Shown here: positions 1 to 6,602 of the stretch, piece by piece
How positions within the stretch are numbered: position 1 is the stretch's first letter
Layout: each line of letters opens with the position of its first letter
Assembly (NCBI GenBank): GCA_934668295.1
Contig: CAKUND010000041.1
Span: 1 to 13,646, forward strand
Source of the DNA: an uncultured Oscillospiraceae bacterium
Lineage (GTDB): Bacteria > Bacillota > Clostridia > Oscillospirales > Oscillospiraceae
DNA length: 13,646 nucleotides
Direction: 5' to 3'
Program-made: the position numbers and the translations under genes
The notes under the pieces: model-generated
Databases searched by the model: none
The model's input: only the letters and a program-made list of their open reading frames with translations
What the model was told of the DNA's origin: nothing

Positions 1-70
1 TGCTCTTCTTTTCTTCGCCACTGACGAACGGGTAGATTTTCTTGACGTTTACGAGTTTTACTTCTGCCAT
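1..70 (-). CDS. ABC transporter ATP-binding protein, N-terminal fragment (UgpC/MsmK-like)
   Basis: Only the first 23 codons are present; the gene runs off the left edge. The translation starts MAEVKLVNVKKIYPF and continues with a lysine/glutamate-rich stretch. This opening resembles the first beta strand of sugar-importer ATPases of the UgpC/MsmK/MalK type, which energise uptake of carbohydrates or glycerol-3-phosphate at the inner face of the membrane. No Walker motif lies within the window, so the assignment rests on the N-terminus alone. The ATG at 70-68 has no good ribosome site just upstream. Two more in-frame ATGs occur upstream (at about 139-137 and 109-107), also without good sites, and the reading frame stays open back to a stop at about 196. 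The true start is therefore uncertain. Confidence 0.65.
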   Translation of the reverse strand, partial: MAEVKLVNVKKIYPFVSGEEKKS

Positions 71-187
71 ACTGTTTTGGACTCTGACTGCGCTGCCTCC
101 GCACCGCATTCTCACGGCCGCCGGGCTTGGCGGTCGCATTGCGACATGTCTCCACAATGCCGCACCGGGAGTCTCCCGGATAAAAAA
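71..187 (-). promoter_or_regulatory. Hairpin-filled leader or palindromic insert before the ABC ATPase start
   Basis: Between a strong AGGAGGA site (188-194) and the ATPase ATG lie about 110 nt packed with small inverted repeats. They are CCGGGA/TCCCGG with a 3-nt loop (165-179), GCATTG/CAATGC (136-160), GTCGC/GCGAC with a 3-nt loop (133-145) and CCGCC/GGCGG with a 6-nt loop (118-133). The GTCGC/GCGAC stem shares bases with GCATTG/CAATGC, so the two cannot form together. The stretch is open in the ATPase frame. It could be a structured 5' leader or a small palindromic element inserted between ribosome site and start codon. Confidence 0.5.
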
Positions 188-194
188 TCCTCCT
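188..194 (-). promoter_or_regulatory. Orphan AGGAGGA ribosome-binding site
   Basis: Minus-strand AGGAGGA is followed after a T-rich spacer by ATC at 181-179 rather than a normal start codon. It sits about 118 nt before the first strongly family-like ATG (70-68). Spacing would be ideal if an ATG had once followed the T run directly. I see no other start codon placed to use it. Confidence 0.6.
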
Positions 195-253
195 TATTAT
201 TGCCGCAGGGCACCATAAAATGTGGATTGGTACACTCCGACTAAGATACATGT

Positions 254-282
254 ATTATAGCAGATTCCTTCCACAAAGTCAT
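254..282 (-). promoter_or_regulatory. Promoter for the ABC ATPase gene
   Basis: A perfect -10 box TATAAT (259-254 on the minus strand) is preceded by an extended TGC and, after a 17-nt spacer, by a -35-like ATGACT (282-277). Transcription would begin near 247, giving a leader of about 175 nt before the ATG at 70. Confidence 0.7.
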
Positions 283-342
283 TTGTCGCTTTCGCTGAAT
301 TTTCACCACAAAACACGGCAGAACGCACAAACCGGCTTCCCG

Positions 343-371
343 TTTACTTTTCCTCCGTTCCCTGCTACAAT
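343..371 (+). promoter_or_regulatory. Promoter for the Nudix/DUF523 pair
   Basis: TTTACT (343-348), 17-nt spacer and TACAAT (366-371) with an extended TGC just before the -10 box. It lies 29 nt before the Nudix start codon, and the ribosome site follows at 384-392, so the untranslated leader would be very short. Confidence 0.65.
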
Positions 372-399
372 AGGAGCAAACGCAAAGGAGGGACGGCGC

Positions 400-867
400 A
401 TGAAGCAGACGACGCTCTGCTATCTCGAGCGCGATGGGCAGTATCTGATGCTCCACCGCGTAAAAAAGGAGCATGACGAGAACCATGACAAGTGGATCGG
501 CGTCGGCGGAAAATTTGAGGACAAAGAAAGTCCGGAGGACTGCGTCCGACGCGAGGTGCTGGAGGAAACGGGGCTGACGCTCACGGATTACCGCTACTGC
601 GGACTCGTGACCTTCGTCTCTGATATCTACCCGACCGAGTACATGCACCTGTTCCACGCCGCGGGCTTCACCGGTACGCCGAAGGACTGCGACGAGGGGG
701 AGCTTGCCTGGATCGACAAGCGGAAGCTTGCCGCTCTGCAGCAGTGGGAGGGCGACCGCATTTTCCTGCAGCTCATGGACGAGCATGTCCCGTTTTTCTC
801 ATTGAAGCTTGTATACGCGGGCGATACGCTCATGGAAGCCGTTTTGAACGGAGAAAGGATCCGATAA
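400..867 (+). CDS. Nudix hydrolase, MutT/8-oxo-dGTP diphosphatase-like
   Basis: A 155-residue single-domain Nudix protein. The Nudix box is complete at residues 37-59: G37, five residues, E43, seven residues, then R51-E52, E55-E56 and G58-L59, which bind the catalytic magnesium ions. The family hydrolyses nucleoside diphosphates linked to another group. The close look of the N-terminus (TTLCYLERDGQYLMLHR) and the short length resemble MutT/MutX-type 8-oxo-dGTP diphosphatases that clean the nucleotide pool, but substrate cannot be read from the box alone. I chose ATG 400 because an AAAGGAGGG site sits 7 nt upstream. The frame is open further upstream, but that part contains the promoter and does not look coding. 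DUF523 follows one base after the stop, so the two are probably co-translated. Confidence 0.9.
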   Translation: MKQTTLCYLERDGQYLMLHRVKKEHDENHDKWIGVGGKFEDKESPEDCVRREVLEETGLTLTDYRYCGLVTFVSDIYPTEYMHLFHAAGFTGTPKDCDEGELAWIDKRKLAALQQWEGDRIFLQLMDEHVPFFSLKLVYAGDTLMEAVLNGERIR

Positions 868-868
868 T

Positions 869-1339
869 ATGGAAAACATTCTGATCAGCGCCTGTCTGCT
901 CGGCGTATGCTGCCGGTATGACGGCGAATCGAAGCCCATCATGCAGACCGTCGCGCTCATGGAGCGCTATCACCTTATCCCGGTCTGTCCCGAGCAGCTC
1001 GGCGGGCTGTCCACGCCGCGCGAGCCGTCGGAGCGGCAGGACGGCGCCGTCCGCACAAAAAGCGGCGCGGACGTGACCGCGCAGTACCGCCGCGGCGCGG
1101 AGCAGGCGCTGCATCTGGCGCGGCTGTACGGCTGCCGCGCAGCCGTTTTAAAAGAGCACAGCCCGAGCTGCGGCAGCGGAGAGATTTACGACGGCACGTT
1201 CTCAGGCCGACTGATGCCCGGCGACGGCGTGACAGCGGCGCTTTTGAAGGAAAACGGCATCGCTGTCTACGGGGAGAGCGAGATCGAAGCGCTTCTGGCC
1301 CAGGCCGAGCCGGAGGAACCGCAGCAAAGTCTGTTTTGA
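869..1339 (+). CDS. DUF523 family protein
   Basis: A 156-residue protein with the hallmarks of DUF523 (YbbK-like), a family of unknown biochemical function. It begins ILISACLLGVCCRYDG (residues 4-19), followed by PVCPEQLGGLSTPREPSE (38-55) and EHSPSCGSGEIYDGTFSGR (96-114). Conserved cysteines fall at residues 9, 14 or 15, 40 and 101, which suggests a metal or redox role; that is inference. Length is normal for a stand-alone DUF523. The start lies one base after the Nudix stop, with a GAAAGGAT site inside the end of the Nudix gene, so expression is probably coupled. It is predicted cytoplasmic; I see no signal peptide or membrane segment. Confidence 0.88.
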   Translation: MENILISACLLGVCCRYDGESKPIMQTVALMERYHLIPVCPEQLGGLSTPREPSERQDGAVRTKSGADVTAQYRRGAEQALHLARLYGCRAAVLKEHSPSCGSGEIYDGTFSGRLMPGDGVTAALLKENGIAVYGESEIEALLAQAEPEEPQQSLF

Positions 1340-1349
1340 GCATGAAAAA

Positions 1350-1379
1350 CCAGCCGTTCCCGGACACGGGAGCGGCTGG
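1350..1379. terminator. Bidirectional intrinsic terminator between convergent genes
   Basis: A 13-bp stem (1350-1362 with 1367-1379, one G-T wobble, GACA loop) lies between the DUF523 stop at 1339 and the minus-strand CHAP gene stop at 1394. On the minus strand the stem is followed at once by TTTTT, a good terminator for the CHAP gene. On the plus strand the tail (CTGTCGTTTC) is weaker but may still end the Nudix/DUF523 transcript. Confidence 0.85.
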
Positions 1380-1393
1380 CTGTCGTTTCAGGC

Positions 1394-2512
1394 TCAGAAT
1401 TCGCAGATGCGCGCAAGCAGGACAAGACACTGCTCGAGCGTGATATTCTTTTTGGGCTCAAAGCCCTTCGTCGTGCCGTTCATCAGAGCATACTGCGTCA
1501 TCATCGCGACGGCCTCTCTGGCCCAGTCGGAGATAGACGCGCTGTCGGGATAACGGCTGAGCATCGTCATGTCAGCCTCGAAGACGACGCTCGACTGCCG
1601 CAGCAGGCGCAGCAGGACGGTCGCGGCCATCTGGCGCGTGACATAGGAGGTCGTGTCAAAGCTGCCGTCGGCATTCGGCAGCATCACGCCGAGCTGCTGC
1701 ACAACGGCGACCGGATCCGACACATCCTCGACCAGCCCGAGCGAGCGCGCGGTGTTTGCCGCGAGGCGGGCAAGGGTCTTGCGGGTGATCGCGGACTGAT
1801 AGCTGCCGTCGGCCAGCATGGTAATGCCGTAGATATCCGCATGCGAGACGAGCTCTGCGGCCCATGCAGACGGTGTCCCGGTGATATTGGACACGCCGCT
1901 GCCCCAGGCGTAGATCGTGGACGGCGCACTGGCGGCAGGCTGCGGGTTCTCTGCCGCAGGCGAAGCGGAAACGCTTCCGCCCTCCCCGGCAGCCGCTGCG
2001 CGGCCGCTTGCGGAGCACATCGTATAGAAGGTATAGCAGCCGCCGTCATAGGGGATCACACGGTTGACGCCTGCCTTGCCATCCCAGACCCAGTTCTGCT
2101 CGAACAGCGTGACTGTGCCGCCCGCCTCGTCGGCGGATCTTACGATGGCATAGTGATTGCCGTAGCGCTCGCGCGCCTCGGCAGAGGCGTAGGCGATATC
2201 GCCGGGCTGCGGCGTGTATGTAACCTCGAACCAATATCCCGCCGGACTGGCCGCAGTGATATTGCCGTTGTTCGTGTATACGGTCACGCCGTAGACTGCG
2301 CTGTAAAACCGTTCAATCAGCTCGTTGCAGAACAGCGTATTGCCTGTCTCATTATACAGCGCGTCCACGCCGCAGAAGGTGTCGGCGACAAAGCCCTCAC
2401 CCGTGATCGTGACATAGTCCAGATGGATGGTCGCCTCGGCGGCCAGTGCCGGTACAGCCAGCAGCGTCAGACATAAAACAGCCGCCGCCAGACGGCGGAA
2501 TTTCTTCTGCAT
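1394..2512 (-). CDS. Secreted CHAP-domain amidase-like protein with C-terminal SLH-like repeats
   Basis: A 372-residue exported protein. Residues 1-25 form a signal peptide: basic MQKKFRR, a hydrophobic core and a cleavage site near ALA-A. Residues about 40-165 look like a CHAP/NlpC-P60-type papain fold. Cys62 starts a helix (FCNELIERFY), His120 lies in GNHYAIVR after PQPGDIAYAS, and Asn140 ends LFEQN, a plausible Cys-His-Asn triad. Such domains cleave peptidoglycan peptides or amide bonds. A Ser/Ala/Pro linker (about 168-200) leads to S-layer-homology-like repeats (about 215-372) with ITRKTLARLAA and a last repeat YPDSASISDWAREAV...FEPKKNITLEQ, which would anchor it to cell-wall polymer. I prefer ATG 2512-2510 over the TTG two codons upstream, because the AGAAGG site is 8 nt from the ATG. 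It has its own promoter and terminator, so it is monocistronic. Confidence 0.82.
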   Translation of the reverse strand: MQKKFRRLAAAVLCLTLLAVPALAAEATIHLDYVTITGEGFVADTFCGVDALYNETGNTLFCNELIERFYSAVYGVTVYTNNGNITAASPAGYWFEVTYTPQPGDIAYASAEARERYGNHYAIVRSADEAGGTVTLFEQNWVWDGKAGVNRVIPYDGGCYTFYTMCSASGRAAAAGEGGSVSASPAAENPQPAASAPSTIYAWGSGVSNITGTPSAWAAELVSHADIYGITMLADGSYQSAITRKTLARLAANTARSLGLVEDVSDPVAVVQQLGVMLPNADGSFDTTSYVTRQMAATVLLRLLRQSSVVFEADMTMLSRYPDSASISDWAREAVAMMTQYALMNGTTKGFEPKKNITLEQCLVLLARICEF

Positions 2513-2549
2513 GCACAAAGCCTTCTTTCGTTCGATAAACTCTTTTCAA

Positions 2550-2578
2550 ATTGTAACAGAATGTAACCAATAAGTCAA
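2550..2578 (-). promoter_or_regulatory. Promoter for the CHAP/SLH gene
   Basis: TTGACT (2578-2573), 17-nt spacer, TACAAT (2555-2550) with an extended TGT, read on the minus strand. It lies 38 nt before the start codon and points away from the mrnC promoter about 20 nt away, so this is a compact divergent promoter region. Confidence 0.8.
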
Positions 2579-2596
2579 CCATTTTTTTGCGCCCAC

Positions 2597-2626
2597 TGGA
2601 AAACCGGCCCGCAGGTGTGGTATAGT
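2597..2626 (+). promoter_or_regulatory. Promoter for the mrnC-rqcH operon
   Basis: TGGAAA (2597-2602), 18-nt spacer and TATAGT (2621-2626) with an extended TGG before the -10 box. The -35 box is weak, but the extended -10 supports it. It lies about 32 nt before the mrnC start. Confidence 0.55.
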
Positions 2627-2657
2627 ATAGAAGATCCCGAAACACGGAGGCATTTGC

Positions 2658-3071
2658 TTGGAGAATTATTTTCATCTGGAAATGGACCGGCGCGCGATCA
2701 ACCAGATCAGCGCGCTCGGTCTTGCGCACTGCGGCGACGCGGTGTTTGAGCTGCTGGTGCGCAGCTACCTCTGCGCGTCCGGCAGAGCGGCAAACAGCAA
2801 TCTGCACCGCGCGACGGTCGACCTCGTCTGTGCTCCGGCACAGGCGGAGCGCGCAGAGCGCATGCTCCCGCTTCTGACGCAGGAGGAGCTGGCCATCTAC
2901 CGGCGCGGACGCAACGCACACGTGCATCAGGTGCCGAAAAACGCCACCTGCGCGCAGTATGCCAAGGCCACAGGGCTGGAATGCCTGTTTGGCGCTCTGT
3001 ATCTTTCCGGGCAGCTCGACCGGCTGAACGAGCTTTTTATTTTGACCATGGAGGAACCACATGCCATTTGA
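2658..3071 (+). CDS. mrnC: Mini-ribonuclease III
   Basis: A 137-residue protein made of a lone RNase III catalytic domain without the double-stranded-RNA-binding domain, the defining form of Mini-III. The signature GLAHCGDAVFELLVR (residues 21-35) carries D27 and E31, and GLECLFGALYL carries E108, the acidic residues that bind magnesium. RGRN and the following NATCAQYAKATGLE are also typical. In Bacillus this enzyme, a dimer, matures the ends of 23S rRNA, stimulated by ribosomal protein L3. The start is a TTG at 2658, set by a CGGAGG site 7 nt upstream and by the family N-terminus; no in-frame ATG fits. Its last 11 nt overlap rqcH, so the two are translationally coupled. Confidence 0.92.
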   Translation: MENYFHLEMDRRAINQISALGLAHCGDAVFELLVRSYLCASGRAANSNLHRATVDLVCAPAQAERAERMLPLLTQEELAIYRRGRNAHVHQVPKNATCAQYAKATGLECLFGALYLSGQLDRLNELFILTMEEPHAI

Positions 3072-4824
3072 CGCGTTTTTTCTCACGGCGGTCCGCCGTG
3101 AGCTGGAGGGCAGTCTGATCGGCTGCCGCATCGACAAGATCCAGCAGCCGCAGCGCGACACGCTGATCCTGTCCATGCGCGGCGCGGCTGGCGGCGGACG
3201 GCTGCTGCTGACGGCTTCGCCCAATCATCCGCGCATCCATCTGACGAACGAGCCCGCCGAAAACCCGGCGCAGCCGCCCATGTTCTGCATGCTCCTGCGC
3301 AAGCACCTGACGGGAGGCCGCCTTGTGTCCATGCAGCAGCCGGAGATGGAGCGTCTGCTCGACCTCACCTTCGACTGCACTGACGAGATGGGGAGCCCCG
3401 CGCAGAAGCATCTGATCTTGGAGATCATGGGCCGCAACTCCAATCTGATCCTGACATCGGAGGACGGCCGGATCGTTGACTGCCTGCGCAGGGTCGATTT
3501 TGAAATGAGCGAGCAGCGGCAGGTCCTGCCCGGCCTTTACTATCACCTGCCGCCCACGCAGGGAAAGCGCGACCCGTTCGCCGTCACGGAAGACGAGCTG
3601 GCATCGCTTTTATCGGCGCAGACAGCGCCGAAGCGGCTTGACGGCTGGCTTCTGGAGACGCTCGGCGGCTTTTCCCCGCTCGTGTGCCGGGAGCTTGCCT
3701 TCCGCCTGACGGGCGATCTGGATACCGACCTGTCGGCGCTTTCGCCGGAGGAAAAAGCGACGCTGGCCGCCGGTCTTCACGCCGCGCTCATGCAGCTCCG
3801 TACCGCGCCGCCGCAGCCGGTGCTTCTATATAAGGACGACCGCCCGTGGGACTTCACCTGCATGCCCGTCACGCAGTACGGTGAGTTTGTCCGGCAGGAG
3901 CCGTTTGACTCGTTTTCGCAGCTGCTCGACCGGTTTTATGCCGCGCGTGACCGCGCCGATTCCATCCGGCAGTCGTCGCAGGCCATCCGAAAGGCCGTCT
4001 CCAATCTGCACGCGCGCACGGCACGCAAGCTCGAAAATCAGCGCAAAGAGCTTGCCGCGACCCATGACCGCGAGCGCCTGCGCCGTCTCGGCGATATCCT
4101 CACGGCCAATCTCTACGCCGTGAAGCGCGGTCAGACAAAGCTGCGCGCCGCCGATTTCTACGACCCGGACATGAAGGAGATCGAAATTCCTCTCAACCCG
4201 GCCATTTCCCCGCAGCAGAACGCGGCGAAATTCTATAAGGACTATCAGAAGGCCAAGACCGCCGAGAAGATCCTGACGGAGCAGATCGCGAAGGGCGAGC
4301 AGGAGCTTTTGTATCTTGCAAGCGTCCTCGACGCGCTCACGCGTGCGGAATCCGCGCGGGATCTTCAGGAAATTCGCGCCGAGCTCGTCTCTGGCGGCTA
4401 TCTGCGCGAGACAGACCGCAAAAAGCGCATGAAGCTGCCGCCGAGCCGCCCGATGCGGTTCACATCCTCCGACGGCTTCCCGATTTTTGTCGGCCGCAGC
4501 AACCGGCAGAACGACGAGCTGACGACGAAGCTGGCGGCCAAAACAGATCTTTGGCTGCACGTCCAGAAGATCCCCGGCAGCCACGTCATCATCGAAACGA
4601 ACGGCCGGACGCCGCCCGATCAGACGGTGACGGAGGCGATGCAGCTTGCGGCGTATTATTCGCAGGCCCGCGACGGCCAGAACGTGCCGGTCGACTACAC
4701 ACCGGTGAAATTTGTCAAAAAGCCTGCGGGCGCGAAGCCCGGCATGGTGATCTACACGACGTATCAGACCGCCGTCGTCACGCCGGACGCGGCGCTGTGC
4801 GAACGGCTGAAGGAGAAGGAATGA
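3061..4824 (+). CDS. rqcH: Ribosome quality control protein RqcH (NFACT family, Rqc2 homologue)
   Basis: A 587-residue full-length NFACT protein. The N-terminal NFACT-N domain opens MPFDAFFLTAVRREL and includes FCMLLRKHL (75-83) and EIMGRNSNLIL (121-131), the most recognisable family stretch. A helix-hairpin-helix region and a long charged coiled coil follow (about 290-440). The NFACT-R domain is at about 465-580 (FTSSDGFPIFVGRSNRQND, then DLWLHVQKIPGSHVII). Bacterial RqcH binds 50S subunits carrying a stalled peptidyl-tRNA and recruits tRNA-Ala to add a C-terminal alanine tail, marking the chain for degradation. Older annotations call it a fibronectin-binding protein, but no signal peptide is present. 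The start overlaps the end of mrnC, and the stop overlaps the next start (ATGA). Confidence 0.93.
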   Translation: MPFDAFFLTAVRRELEGSLIGCRIDKIQQPQRDTLILSMRGAAGGGRLLLTASPNHPRIHLTNEPAENPAQPPMFCMLLRKHLTGGRLVSMQQPEMERLLDLTFDCTDEMGSPAQKHLILEIMGRNSNLILTSEDGRIVDCLRRVDFEMSEQRQVLPGLYYHLPPTQGKRDPFAVTEDELASLLSAQTAPKRLDGWLLETLGGFSPLVCRELAFRLTGDLDTDLSALSPEEKATLAAGLHAALMQLRTAPPQPVLLYKDDRPWDFTCMPVTQYGEFVRQEPFDSFSQLLDRFYAARDRADSIRQSSQAIRKAVSNLHARTARKLENQRKELAATHDRERLRRLGDILTANLYAVKRGQTKLRAADFYDPDMKEIEIPLNPAISPQQNAAKFYKDYQKAKTAEKILTEQIAKGEQELLYLASVLDALTRAESARDLQEIRAELVSGGYLRETDRKKRMKLPPSRPMRFTSSDGFPIFVGRSNRQNDELTTKLAAKTDLWLHVQKIPGSHVIIETNGRTPPDQTVTEAMQLAAYYSQARDGQNVPVDYTPVKFVKKPAGAKPGMVIYTTYQTAVVTPDAALCERLKEKE

Positions 4825-5090
4825 TGGAAGAACGGCACTACGCATTTTTTCAGAACCGGGACTGCGAATATTTCCCCTGCCATGAGACAAAGCACCCGGA
4901 AGATTTTAACTGCCTGTTCTGCTACTGCCCGCTCTACGCGCTCGGGCGCGGCTGCGGCGGCAATTTCCGCTATACAGAGTCCGGGATCAAGGACTGCTCC
5001 GGCTGTCTGTTCCCGCACCGGAGGGAAAACTATGACCGCGTGACCGCCCGCTTTATGGAAATCGTCAAAAAAATGCAGGAAGGCGAGTGA
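4821..5090 (+). CDS. Cysteine-rich small domain protein (zinc-finger-like)
   Basis: An 89-residue protein dense in cysteines: residues 15, 20, 31, 34, 36, 45, 59 and 62, with histidines at 21 and 66. The core pattern CLFCYCPLY, GRGCGGNF and GIKDCSGCLFPH matches the 'cysteine-rich small domain' family, thought to bind metal; its role is not established. Two in-frame ATGs (4821 and 4824) are possible. An AAGGAG site at 4810-4815 lies 5 or 8 nt away, so either could serve. I give the first, which overlaps the rqcH stop in an ATGA arrangement. Tight coupling to rqcH and position before the operon terminator suggest co-expression with ribosome-maintenance genes. A functional tie is inference. Confidence 0.85.
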   Translation: MMEERHYAFFQNRDCEYFPCHETKHPEDFNCLFCYCPLYALGRGCGGNFRYTESGIKDCSGCLFPHRRENYDRVTARFMEIVKKMQEGE

Positions 5091-5152
5091 AGTGCTGCCG
5101 GGTTCGGATTCTACTGCTTCTGGCTATGCACCGCGAACTTTCCTCGCAAAAA

Positions 5153-5195
5153 TCCGGCACTCTACTGCGCGTAGAGTGCCGGACTTCGTTTTGTA
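5153..5195 (+). terminator. Intrinsic terminator of the mrnC-rqcH operon
   Basis: A perfect 13-bp stem (5153-5165 with 5171-5183, loop TGCGC) is followed by the T-rich tail CTTCGTTTTG. It lies 62 nt after the cysteine-rich gene stop. The rest of the 5091-5298 gap shows no convincing gene. Confidence 0.88.
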
Positions 5196-5240
5196 GACCG
5201 GCGGGAACGAACCCGGAGAGCGCTTTGCGGCAGGAATCGG

Positions 5241-5269
5241 GAGACTTTTTCCCGCCATGCGGCTACACT
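5241..5269 (+). promoter_or_regulatory. Weak candidate promoter for the SGNH hydrolase
   Basis: TACACT (5264-5269) is a fair -10 box 29 nt before the start codon. The -35 position with a 17-nt spacer reads GAGACT, a poor match. Reported because the upstream terminator implies that a promoter must lie here. Confidence 0.35.
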
Positions 5270-5298
5270 GGAGACACAAACAAGCAGGAGGGATCCCC

Positions 5299-5964
5299 AT
5301 GAAAAACCTGAAAATTTTCGGCGACTCCATCATCAAGGGCGTCACCTATAACGGCCAGAGCTATCATCTTTGCCAGGAGCATGATTTCGACACGTTCGGC
5401 GCACAGGGCATTACCGTGGAAAACAACGCGAAGATGGGCGCGACCATTGACGCGGGACTGAAGCAGCTTGACCGGAAGCTCGGCGCCTGCGACGGCGAGA
5501 CGACCGTGCTGTTCTGCTTCGGCGGCAACGACTGCGATTATGACTGGAAGGCCATCTCAGAGGATCCGGACAGCGAGCATCTGCCGCACACGCCGTCGGA
5601 GCAGTTCATCGACCGCTACTGCACAGCCATCCGCAGGGCGCAGAGCGCGGGCGCCCGTGTGGCGATGACCAGTCTGCCGCCGCTGGAGCAGGAGCGGTAT
5701 TTTTCCTTCATCACCAGAGGCCTGAGTGCGGAAAACATCCTGCACTGGCTGGGCGACACCGATCATCTGTACCGCTGGCAGGAGTATTATAACTCCATGG
5801 TCGCGCAGCTGAGCCGCGCGTTCGGCTGCCGGCTGGTCGATCTGCGCGCGGAATTCCTCAAAAGCCGTGTCTTCCCGACGCTCATCGGCGCAGACGGCAT
5901 CCATCCCACCCAGGCCGGTCACGACCTTATCCACCGCACCGTGCAGTCCGCGCTGGCCTATTGA
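5299..5964 (+). CDS. SGNH/GDSL-family hydrolase
   Basis: A 221-residue protein with the ordered blocks of the SGNH superfamily. Block I is IFGDSI with the nucleophile Ser10, block III is FGGND (74-78) with Asn77, and block V is DGIHPTQAGH with Asp199 and His202. A glycine near GAT(48) may serve as the block II residue. These enzymes are esterases, lipases or carbohydrate deacetylases. Substrate cannot be told here. No signal peptide or membrane segment is visible, so it should act in the cytoplasm, perhaps on acylated sugars or thioesters (inference). ATG 5299 is chosen for its CAGGAGGGA site at 5285-5293; the frame upstream covers the candidate promoter. It looks monocistronic. Confidence 0.88.
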   Translation: MKNLKIFGDSIIKGVTYNGQSYHLCQEHDFDTFGAQGITVENNAKMGATIDAGLKQLDRKLGACDGETTVLFCFGGNDCDYDWKAISEDPDSEHLPHTPSEQFIDRYCTAIRRAQSAGARVAMTSLPPLEQERYFSFITRGLSAENILHWLGDTDHLYRWQEYYNSMVAQLSRAFGCRLVDLRAEFLKSRVFPTLIGADGIHPTQAGHDLIHRTVQSALAY

Positions 5965-6014
5965 CCCGCGCGTCAAACAAATCAGAGAAAAATTCAAAAA
6001 AAGTTGAAAAAAGG

Positions 6015-6045
6015 CTTACACTTTCTTCTCGGAATCTGGTATACT
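6015..6045 (+). promoter_or_regulatory. Promoter for the CarD-family gene
   Basis: An extended TGG-TATACT -10 box (6040-6045) lies 48 nt before the start codon. The best -35 candidate is CTTACA (6015-6020) with a long 19-nt spacer, so the extended -10 probably carries most of the strength. Upstream A-rich runs (5985-6012) could act as an UP-like element. Confidence 0.6.
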
Positions 6046-6093
6046 GGTATCTGTAAAGAAGTTGCGTTTATCCGGGAAAGAAGGAGGAAGCCT

Positions 6094-6594
6094 ATGTTTT
6101 CAGTCGGGGAATATATTGTTTATGGCGTCGAAGGCGTGTGCCGGGTCGAGGAAGCCGGGAAGCTGAAGGTTGCGGGACTGGATAAAAACCGCGCGTATTA
6201 CCGTCTGCGCCCGTATTATCACGGCGGCACGATCTACACACCGGTCGATGGAAAGGCCGTGATGCGGCCCGTTCTGACGCGCGAGGAGCTGGAGCGGCTT
6301 CTTCCGCGCCTGAAGGAGCTGGAGCCGCTTGCGGACGTGCCGCCCGACAGCCGGGCGGCAGGGGAGTATTACCGCGCCATTTTATCCGGGCACGACTGCG
6401 TGGCGCTGCTGCGCCTGTGCAAGACGCTGCATGCCAAGCAGAACAGCCCATCTGCCAGCCGCCGCGGCGTCAACTCGACCGAGCTGCGCAGCTGGCGCAT
6501 GGCCGAGGAAATGCTCTACGGGGAATTCGGCTTCGCGCTCGGCATGCCGCCTGCGCAGGTGCGGGAGTATCTGCGCGAAAAGCTGGGCGGATAA
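6094..6594 (+). CDS. CarD-family transcriptional regulator
   Basis: A 166-residue protein. Residues 1-65 form a CarD/CdnL/TRCF-like RNA-polymerase-interacting domain (MFSVGEYIVYGVEGVCRVEE, then YYRLRPYYHGGTIYTPVD), followed by a helical C-terminal part (about 70-166). CarD proteins bind the RNA polymerase beta subunit and stabilise open promoter complexes, often at rRNA promoters; small Clostridia members like this are mostly uncharacterised. The length matches stand-alone CarD proteins. ATG 6094 is set by an AAGGAGGA site 6 nt upstream; an upstream in-frame TTG at 6004 lies before the promoter -10 box and is not a credible start. The stop is only 8 nt from the convergent methyltransferase gene. 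Confidence 0.87.
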   Translation: MFSVGEYIVYGVEGVCRVEEAGKLKVAGLDKNRAYYRLRPYYHGGTIYTPVDGKAVMRPVLTREELERLLPRLKELEPLADVPPDSRAAGEYYRAILSGHDCVALLRLCKTLHAKQNSPSASRRGVNSTELRSWRMAEEMLYGEFGFALGMPPAQVREYLREKLGG

Positions 6595-6602
6595 GAGACT
6601 GC

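Noticed and set aside
220-399. An N-terminal extension of the Nudix protein from an ATG at 220
   Set aside because: It would span the promoter and ribosome site at 343-392, and its translation is unlike Nudix family N-termini.
2513-2518. TTG start for the CHAP/SLH protein
   Set aside because: It would sit only about 2 nt from the AGAAGG site, whereas the ATG two codons on is 8 nt away and begins a classic signal peptide.
4551-4820. A longer form of the cysteine-rich protein starting within rqcH
   Set aside because: The extension is rqcH read in another frame. The family sequence begins at the ATGATG at 4821, which has its own ribosome site.
3826-4890. A 354-codon open frame antisense to rqcH
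   Set aside because: A shadow of a high-GC gene; the opposite strand encodes a well-conserved NFACT protein through the whole interval.
5087-5302. A 71-codon open frame after the cysteine-rich gene
   Set aside because: It runs through the terminator hairpin and the next gene's ribosome site, and has no recognisable protein features.
6004-6093. A TTG start that would lengthen the CarD-family protein
   Set aside because: It lies upstream of the -10 box, and the ATG at 6094 has a strong ribosome site and begins the conserved domain.
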